In this document: positions 58,641 through 64,000 of the stretch, piece by piece
Position numbering within the stretch: position 1 is the first letter of the stretch
Layout of the letters: every line of letters begins with the position of its first letter
Assembly (NCBI GenBank): GCA_964627225.1
Contig: CAZVHQ010000009.1
Coordinates: 1 to 64,000 of the forward strand
Length of the DNA: 64,000 nucleotides
Source of the DNA: Mesoterricola sp964627225
GTDB lineage: Bacteria; Acidobacteriota; Holophagae; Holophagales; Holophagaceae
Direction of reading: 5' to 3'
Program-made: the position numbers and the translations under genes
Notes under the pieces: model-generated
Databases searched by the model: none
The model's input: only the letters and a program-made list of their open reading frames with translations
Told to the model about the DNA's origin: nothing

Positions 58641-59273
58641 CTATCGGACGAAGGCTTCCTCCAGCAGGCCGTCCAGGGCCAGCAGGGAAGCTGGCGCCAG
58701 CAGGCCGTGATCGTCCTCCATGACGCGCAGCACGGCCGCAGGATGCCGGGCGGCGAAGGCTTCGCTTTCGGCCAGCGGCACCGCCTCGTCCTGGCGGCCG
58801 TGCAGGATCGCCACCGGCAGGGCCAGCTGCCAGCGGTCGTCGACCTGCCACTGGGGCAGATCCGCCAGCAGCTCCGGCCCCAGGGTGAGCCAGCGGCCCA
58901 GGGCATAGTGGTAGGCGGGCATGGTGCCGCGCTTGCGGTATCCGGCCCAGCGCGGCTCGGCCAGCCGGCGCCGGGCGAAGCCGAAGGCGGGTGCCAGCAG
59001 GATCAGCCTGGCCATGGGCGCGCCCAGGTGGCTTGCGGCGGCCGCCACCAGCCCGCCCATGCTGGAACCCACCACCACCGGTGGCTCGGGCATGGCCCGG
59101 AGCAGGGCCGTCACCGCCGTGACCTGGGCGGTGATGGTCAGGTGCTCGAAGTCCGGCAGGTTCAGGTCCGGGGCATGGAACGGGATGTTCCTGGCCGCGC
59201 ACCACTGCCGGCAGTGGCCCGACTTGGCGCCCTGGGGCCCGGAGGCGAAGCCGTGCAGGTAGACGAGGTCCAT
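58641..59273 (-). CDS. YqiA-like alpha/beta-hydrolase esterase
   Basis: 210 residues with YLHGFASGP near the N-terminus, nucleophile elbow GSSMGG (Ser in the GxSxG), an Asp in LHGRQDEAVP and a His in EDDHGLLAP, the catalytic triad of a small esterase. It overlaps the fabD stop by one base, so they are co-transcribed. Substrate unknown (YqiA acts on short acyl esters). Confidence 0.85.
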   Translation of the reverse strand: MDLVYLHGFASGPQGAKSGHCRQWCAARNIPFHAPDLNLPDFEHLTITAQVTAVTALLRAMPEPPVVVGSSMGGLVAAAASHLGAPMARLILLAPAFGFARRRLAEPRWAGYRKRGTMPAYHYALGRWLTLGPELLADLPQWQVDDRWQLALPVAILHGRQDEAVPLAESEAFAARHPAAVLRVMEDDHGLLAPASLLALDGLLEEAFVR

Positions 59274-60211
59274 TACTGGGCGGCCAGGAAGTCTTCGGGG
59301 CCGGAGATGGAGCAGGCCTTCACGTCGATCCCGGCCTCCTTGGCCTGGCGCTTCACCAGGCCAGCCAGGACCTTGCCTGGGCCCAGTTCGAAGAAGCTGG
59401 TGACGCCCTGCTCCAGCAGCAGCGCGGTGAGCGCCTCCCAGCGCACGGCGCCGGGGATCTGCCGGACCAGCCCGTCCCGGATCTGTTCCGGATCGTTCAC
59501 CAGGGTGGCATCGACGTTGTTGGCCAGGGGGCAGGTGGGCTCGCCGATGGCCAGGGCCTCCAGCACGGGCTGCATGCGCGCCCGGGCGGGCTCCATCAGC
59601 GGGCTGTGGAAGGGGGCGCTCACCGGGAGCTTCATCATCTTGCGGCAGCCGCGGGCCTTGAGCAGTTCCATGGCGGCTTCCACCGCCTCGGCGTGGCCGG
59701 CGATGACGATCTGCCCGGGGCCGTTGAAATTGGCCGGCACCACCACCTGTCCGGTCTGGGTCTGGGCGGTGCGGCAGGCGGCTTCCACGTCCACGGCGCC
59801 CATGCCGAGGATCGCCGCCATGGCACCCACGCCCACCGGCACCGCCTCCTGCATGGCCCGGCCGCGCTCGCGCACCGTGGTCACCGCGGCGCCGAAGTCC
59901 AGGGCGCCGTTGGCCACCAGGGCGCTGTACTCGCCCAGGGAGTGGCCGGCCACGAAATCAGGCCGGGGCAGGCGCGGGCCGAAGGCCCGGACCACCATGG
60001 TGCTGTGGGTGAGGATGGCGGGCTGGGTGTGCTCGGTCAGCTTCAGCTGGTCCTCGGGCCCCTGGGCCATCAGCGCCGAAAGGGGGAAGCCCAGGGCCGC
60101 GTCGGCCTCCTGGAGCACGGCCTTGGCCGCGGGTTCGGCCGCGGCCAGGTCCACCCCCATGCCCACCGCCTGGGAGCCCTGGCCCGGAAACAACCATGCG
60201 ACTTTGCTCAT
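59273..60211 (-). CDS. fabD: malonyl-CoA:ACP transacylase
   Basis: 312 residues from ATG 60211 (GAGG upstream): FPGQGSQAVGMG, the nucleophile GHSLGEYSAL, and the His region APFHSPLMEPA. It loads malonyl on ACP for fatty-acid synthesis. No other fab gene is adjacent; esterase downstream and tsf upstream. Confidence 0.95.
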   Translation of the reverse strand: MSKVAWLFPGQGSQAVGMGVDLAAAEPAAKAVLQEADAALGFPLSALMAQGPEDQLKLTEHTQPAILTHSTMVVRAFGPRLPRPDFVAGHSLGEYSALVANGALDFGAAVTTVRERGRAMQEAVPVGVGAMAAILGMGAVDVEAACRTAQTQTGQVVVPANFNGPGQIVIAGHAEAVEAAMELLKARGCRKMMKLPVSAPFHSPLMEPARARMQPVLEALAIGEPTCPLANNVDATLVNDPEQIRDGLVRQIPGAVRWEALTALLLEQGVTSFFELGPGKVLAGLVKRQAKEAGIDVKACSISGPEDFLAAQ

Positions 60212-60230
60212 CGTGTACCTCATGACATGG

Positions 60231-60255
60231 AAAAGACGGCCCGGGGCCGCCTTTT
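60231..60255 (-). terminator. terminator of tsf
   Basis: The minus strand reads AAAAGGCGGCC CCG GGCCGTCTTTT across 60255-60231, with a GC-rich stem ending in four Us. It lies between the tsf stop and the fabD start. Confidence 0.75.
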
Positions 60256-60280
60256 CGTCAGTGCGTATGCTGGATCAATC

Positions 60281-60943
60281 CTACTTGGCGGCGGCGGACT
60301 GGGCGGCCACTTCGGCGGCGAAATCATCCTTGCGCTTTTCCAGGCCTTCGCCCAGCACATATTTGGTGAAGCGGCGGATGCTGAGCTTCTCGCCGATCTC
60401 GGCGGTCTTGGTGGAGAGGTACTGGGCCACGGTGACATCGTCGTTCATGATGAACTTCTGCTCAAGCAGGCAGACTTCCTCGAAGATCTTGTTCATCTTG
60501 CCTTCGACGATCTTTTCCACCACGTTGGCCGGCTTGCCGGTGGCCAGGGCCTGCTCGGTGGCGATCTCCTTCTCCTTCTCCAGGAAGGATGGGGTGACCT
60601 CGTCCTTGGTGACGAAGCGCGGCTGGGGGTCGTGGGCCGCCACGTGCATGGCGATCTCGCGCACCAGGCGCTGGAAGGCCTCGGTGCGGGCGACGAAGTC
60701 GGTCTCGCAGTTCACTTCCACCAGCACGCCGACCCGGCCGCCGGGGTGGATGTAGGATTCGACGATGCCTTCGGTGGCGATCCGGCTGGCCTTGTTGGCC
60801 GAGGCCGCGAGGCCCTTCTTGCGCAGGTAGTCGATCGCCTTCTCCATGTCGCCGCCGTTCTCTTCCAGCGCCTTCTTGCAATCCATCATGCCGAGACCGG
60901 TCTTGTCGCGGAGGGCTTTGACATCCAGGGCGGTATAAGCCAT
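60281..60943 (-). CDS. tsf: translation elongation factor Ts
   Basis: 220 residues: the N-terminal UBA-like domain with ALRDKTGLGMMDCKKALEENGGDMEKAIDYLRKKGL and IATEGIVESYIHPGGRVGVLVEVNCETDFVA are EF-Ts hallmarks. It recycles EF-Tu to the GTP form. The length is that of a single-core EF-Ts. rpsB lies upstream, as in most bacteria. Confidence 0.97.
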   Translation of the reverse strand: MAYTALDVKALRDKTGLGMMDCKKALEENGGDMEKAIDYLRKKGLAASANKASRIATEGIVESYIHPGGRVGVLVEVNCETDFVARTEAFQRLVREIAMHVAAHDPQPRFVTKDEVTPSFLEKEKEIATEQALATGKPANVVEKIVEGKMNKIFEEVCLLEQKFIMNDDVTVAQYLSTKTAEIGEKLSIRRFTKYVLGEGLEKRKDDFAAEVAAQSAAAK

Positions 60944-61036
60944 GGGAAACTCCTTGTAATTGATCTGGGATTGAAGTGCCGAGCGGTCAGGAATCAGCCA
61001 AAGGGAGCCGACGCCTGACCGCTTGTCTGGGTTGGC

Positions 61037-61795
61037 CTAGGCCTCGGTGCCTTCTTCCATCTTTTCGGCCATCATGGCCTTCATGTCGTCGTTGTCGCTC
61101 TTGTCCTGGAAGGACTGGCGCCCCTCGAGGATGGAGTCGGCGACCCGCTCGGAGAACAGTAGGATGGAGCGGATGGCGTCGTCGTTGGCGGGGATCACGT
61201 AGTTGATCTTGTCGGGGTCGCAGTTGGTGTCCACCAGGCCCACCAGCTTGATGCCCAGCTTGACCGCCTCGGTGACGGCGATGTCCTCCCGGTGCGGATC
61301 GATCACGAAGATCACGTCGGGCACGGCGCGCATGTCGCGGATGCCGGCGAAGGAGGCTTCCAGCTTCTCCTTGCTGCGGGTCAGGGTGAGGATCTCCTTC
61401 TTGGAGAGCGTCGCGGTGCGGGCCGGATCGTTCAGGGTGGCCTCGATCTCCTTCAGCTTGTCCAGGGACTTCTTGATGGTGGAGAAGTTGGTCAGCATGC
61501 CGCCCAGCCAGCGGTTGTTCACGTAGTAGGCGCCGCAGCGCTGGGCCTGCTCGGCGATCAGCTCCTGGGCCTGGGGCTTGGTGGCCACGAACAGGAAGGT
61601 CTTGCCCTCGCTGGCGCACTTGGTGAGGAAGTTGGCGGCCTGGTTCCAGAGCCGCAGCGTCTTCTGCAGGTCGATGATGTAGATGCTGTTGCGCGCCCCG
61701 AAGATGTACTTCTTCATCTTGGGGTTCCAGCGCTTGGTCTGATGCCCGAAGTGGACGCCCGCTTCAAGCAGTTCCTTCATTTGAATCGCAGCCAT
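61037..61795 (-). CDS. rpsB: 30S ribosomal protein S2
   Basis: 252 residues from ATG 61795: AAIQMKELLEAGVHFGHQTKRWNPKM is the S2 N-terminus, with NRWLGGMLTNFSTIKKSL and GLVDTNCDPDKINYVIPANDDAIRSI. It belongs to the rpsB-tsf operon. The C-terminal tail is shortened to an acidic stretch. Confidence 0.97.
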   Translation of the reverse strand: MAAIQMKELLEAGVHFGHQTKRWNPKMKKYIFGARNSIYIIDLQKTLRLWNQAANFLTKCASEGKTFLFVATKPQAQELIAEQAQRCGAYYVNNRWLGGMLTNFSTIKKSLDKLKEIEATLNDPARTATLSKKEILTLTRSKEKLEASFAGIRDMRAVPDVIFVIDPHREDIAVTEAVKLGIKLVGLVDTNCDPDKINYVIPANDDAIRSILLFSERVADSILEGRQSFQDKSDNDDMKAMMAEKMEEGTEA

Positions 61796-61879
61796 GTCGG
61801 CCTCCCGGAGGTGTGGGATGAAAGGTGTTTCCACCCGAATCGGTTCCGCCCAAGGGGACGGGACCCGTCAAAGACAAAG

Positions 61880-61901
61880 ACGGGGAGAACATGTCTCCCC
61901 G
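61880..61901 (-). terminator. terminator of the rplM-rpsI operon
   Basis: On the minus strand CGGGGAGA (61901-61894) pairs with TCTCCCCG (61888-61881), followed by TCTTTGTCTTTG. It is 24 bases beyond the rpsI stop and before the rpsB start. Confidence 0.7.
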
Positions 61902-61924
61902 CAGTGGAAAAGCGTTGGCAAAGA

Positions 61925-62323
61925 CTAGCGCTTCGAGAACTGGAAGCGGCGGCGGGCGCCCATCTGACCGGGCTTCTTGCGTTCCTTCATGCGCGGATCG
62001 CGGGTGAGCAGACCGGCCTGGCGCAGCATGCTCTTGAGCTGGTCGTTGTAGCTCAGCAGGGCGCGGGAGAGGCCCATGCGGATGGCCGAAGCCTGTCCGG
62101 CGGGGCCGCCGCCGGCGACGGTGACGACCAGGTCGAACTTGTTCTCCAGGTCGGCCAGCGTCAGGGGCTGGTGCACCACCATGCGCAGCACGGCGTTGGG
62201 GAAGTAGTTCTCAAGGGTGCGGCCGTTGACCACGACCTTGCCGGTGCCGGGGCGCATGAAGACGCGGGCAGTGCAGGATTTGCGCCGACCAGTTCCGTAG
62301 TTTTGCGAAATCGCCATTGTCAT
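61925..62323 (-). CDS. rpsI: 30S ribosomal protein S9
   Basis: 132 residues: NYGTGRRKSCTARVFMRPGTGKVVVNGR at the N-terminus, AIRMGLSRALLSYN, and the invariant C-terminal RRRFQFSKR, which reaches the P-site. It forms the usual pair with rplM. Confidence 0.97.
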   Translation of the reverse strand: MTMAISQNYGTGRRKSCTARVFMRPGTGKVVVNGRTLENYFPNAVLRMVVHQPLTLADLENKFDLVVTVAGGGPAGQASAIRMGLSRALLSYNDQLKSMLRQAGLLTRDPRMKERKKPGQMGARRRFQFSKR

Positions 62324-62337
62324 AGCCTCGGTAAGGT

Positions 62338-62775
62338 TTACAGCTTGATGGTCATGGGTTCGGGTTGCTGGGAGGCCTGCTGGTGCTCGGCGCCCTCATA
62401 GACCTTCAGCTTGCGATACATGGCCCGGCCGAGCGGGCCCTTGGGGAGCATGCCCTTGACGGCGGATTCGATGATCCGGCTGGGGAAGGTATTCTTCAGC
62501 ACGTCGGCGCGCACTTCAACCATGCTGCCCGGCTGGGTGGTGGTGCGCCGGTACATCTTGGTCGAGTTCTTCTTGCCGGTGAAGATCGCCTTGGCGGCGT
62601 TGATCACGACGACATGATCGCCCATGTCCAGGAAGGGGGTCCAGGTGGGCTTGCTCTTGCCGGAGAGCACGTCGGCGACGACGGTGCTCAGGCGCCCCAC
62701 CGGCAGCCCGGTGGCATCCACCACGAACCACTTGCGAGCGATCTTATCCAGGCCTTTGGGGAAATAGGTGCTCAT
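62338..62775 (-). CDS. rplM: 50S ribosomal protein L13
   Basis: 145 residues from ATG 62775: WFVVDATGLPVGRLSTVVADVLSGKSK, GDHVVVINAAKAIFTGKK, and KGMLPKGPLGRAMYRKLKVYEG, the L13 fingerprints. The frame upstream of MSTYFPKG is not part of the protein. Confidence 0.97.
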   Translation of the reverse strand: MSTYFPKGLDKIARKWFVVDATGLPVGRLSTVVADVLSGKSKPTWTPFLDMGDHVVVINAAKAIFTGKKNSTKMYRRTTTQPGSMVEVRADVLKNTFPSRIIESAVKGMLPKGPLGRAMYRKLKVYEGAEHQQASQQPEPMTIKL

Positions 62776-62891
62776 GGCCAAACTCCGAAACTTCCGTAAG
62801 GACATACTCAAAACGCCACCCATCATGGGGTGCGCAGAAAGAAAACCTTATCGCCTTACCCCGCGAGGGTCAAGGGATGTTTTTACAATCA

Positions 62892-63977
62892 TCATTGACC
62901 GGCGAGGGCCCAGAGCTCCTGGGCGACCCGGTTGGCGCCCATGCCGTCGACCAGCGCCATGCCGTCGCGCACCTGTTCCTGCCGGGCCTCCTGGCCTTCG
63001 GGGCCGAGCCACTGCGCCAGGGAGGCCGCGGTGGCCGCCGGGTTGGCGTCCAGCCCCAGGCCCAGGTCCAGGCAGCCGTTGTGCAGGGCGATGTCCGAAA
63101 GCATGAAGTGCTGGCGTTCGTTCTGGCCCCAGGTGGCGGCCGGCACGCCCAGGCACATGGCCTCGGACAGGGTCAGCCCGCCAGCGCACCACAGGGCGTC
63201 GAATTCGGGAATGCGCCGGGTGAGGCCGGGCAGGCTGGGCAGGATCCGGCAGCCGGGGAAGGGGGGCCGGTTCAGGCCCCGGGGGGCCAGCAGGGTGCAA
63301 CTGCCGGACCAGCGGCCGGTGGCGGTGAGCGCCGCGAGCACCTCGAAGGCGCGCCGGGCCAGGCCCGGTCCGTCGGTGCCGCCGAATGTCACCAGCAGTT
63401 TATGCACCGCCAGCGGCTGCAGCGGCTCGCGCCGGGGCCGGGCCTGGAGCGCCTGGCCGTCCACCACGATGAAATGCGAGCCGCGCAGCACCCGGCAGGT
63501 GCCGTGCTGGGCTTCCAGGGGCCGGACCTTGCGCCCGCCCACCATCTTGAGGGGCGAGACCGGCCAACTCACCCCTTCCAGGAAGGGCTGGAACAGGAGG
63601 TCGGCCTTTTCGTGGACGTCGGTCTCATCCTCCATGAGAGCCACCTTGAGCGGCCGGAGCGCCTGCAACTCGGCCGGGGTGGTCTCCCAGTGGTCCACCA
63701 GCACCACGGTGCCCTGGGCTTTCAGCTCGCTAGGCAGGGGCGCGTTCAGGTCCTCGCCCAGATCGGCGGTGGCGCAGGGCAGCGGCTGGTCGAGGAACGG
63801 GTGCTGGCCGGCACCCACCCGCCGGGCCCGCTCGTCGCCGGAAACGGCGATGCAGGCGGAGCCGCCCAGGCCGCGCCACTGCTCCTGCAGCACCAAGGCC
63901 CGGGCGATGTGGCCGAACCCTAGGCGGAGATCGGTGTGAACACGAAGGATCAGAAGGGGATTGGTGAGTGTTTGCAT
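62892..63977 (-). CDS. PseG/SpsG-like nucleotide-sugar-processing (GT-B fold) protein
   Basis: 361 residues. The N-terminus ILRVHTDLRLGFGHIARALVLQEQWRGLGG resembles the GxGHxxR opening of PseG (UDP-2,4-diacetamido-trideoxy-altropyranose hydrolase) and SpsG-type glycosyltransferase-like proteins, and the C-terminal half has VTFGGTDGPGLARRAFEVLA and WCAGGLTLSEAMCLGVPA, the nucleotide-binding loop of the GT-B fold. It is likely a step in surface glycan or flagellin sugar synthesis, though the rest of that pathway is outside the window. Its start near the window edge is uncertain. Confidence 0.75.
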   Translation of the reverse strand: MQTLTNPLLILRVHTDLRLGFGHIARALVLQEQWRGLGGSACIAVSGDERARRVGAGQHPFLDQPLPCATADLGEDLNAPLPSELKAQGTVVLVDHWETTPAELQALRPLKVALMEDETDVHEKADLLFQPFLEGVSWPVSPLKMVGGRKVRPLEAQHGTCRVLRGSHFIVVDGQALQARPRREPLQPLAVHKLLVTFGGTDGPGLARRAFEVLAALTATGRWSGSCTLLAPRGLNRPPFPGCRILPSLPGLTRRIPEFDALWCAGGLTLSEAMCLGVPAATWGQNERQHFMLSDIALHNGCLDLGLGLDANPAATAASLAQWLGPEGQEARQEQVRDGMALVDGMGANRVAQELWALAGQ

Positions 63978-64000
63978 AATTAGAAGGAAAGTCTAGCCGC

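Noticed and set aside
1..64000. CRISPR array
   Set aside because: No stretch of regularly spaced direct repeats was seen; the only repeats found are the three dispersed intergenic copies.

Overview
The window is a high-GC chromosome segment with an AT-rich accessory stretch at its left end (about 1-6900). Gene content and style (LytS/LytTR pair, PilZ-receiver fusion, PAS proteins with a C-terminal zinc motif, a Liv operon, rplM-rpsI / rpsB-tsf / fabD order) suggest a Gram-negative, probably Acidobacteriota of the Holophaga/Geothrix type. That assignment is an inference from style, not from a marker-gene comparison.

Left end (1-7073): a partial CDS, a 62-residue CxxC protein, a free-standing FtsH/M41-type peptidase, an orphan YefM antitoxin whose YoeB partner is broken after 11 codons, and a tight three-gene operon of DNA methyltransferase, DUF262 (ParB/GmrS-like) protein and HEPN protein. 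It is AT-rich, laid out like a defence island, and ends at the 3' side of a tRNA-Thr(UGU) gene.

Core block I (7.2-21.8 kb): DnaQ-like exonuclease, a hypothetical protein, bacteriohemerythrin, exonuclease I, then a reduced aryl-polyene/flexirubin-like cluster (chain-length-factor-like ketosynthase domain, ACP, AMP-ligase, glycosyltransferase-acyltransferase fusion, MIO ammonia-lyase, LolA-like protein, DUF3261 lipoprotein, ketosynthase). A serine hydrolase in the opposite direction interrupts the cluster. pta and a strong terminator follow.

Block II (22.6-34.1 kb): a tripartite ABC efflux operon (permease, ATPase, adaptor, outer-membrane factor), a LytS/LytTR two-component pair, a PAS protein, a chimeric orphan antitoxin, a VapBC-type pair, and a divergent MFS/LysR pair. 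A dispersed repeat occurs three times in the gaps of blocks I-II.

Block III (34.1-47.5 kb): thirteen genes on the minus strand. The promoter-proximal seven (GlpP-type antiterminator, SDR, MFS, FGGY kinase, FAD oxidase with an HHHGVG motif, ETF beta, ETF alpha) match the gene content of the uncharacterised E. coli ygcP-QRS-U-W-E locus. They are followed by a SurE-like phosphatase, a complete OpuC-type ABC importer and an enolase-superfamily dehydratase. Between glpP and the SDR gene lies a terminator with an overlapping competing hairpin, a good candidate for a GlpP-controlled antitermination switch.

Block IV (47.6-64 kb): peroxiredoxin, PilZ-receiver protein, Lgt, the livKHMGF branched-chain amino-acid importer, an amphipathic exported protein, a TorS/TorR-like phosphorelay, a YqiA-like esterase, fabD, tsf, rpsB, rpsI, rplM and a PseG/SpsG-like glycosyltransferase-fold protein.
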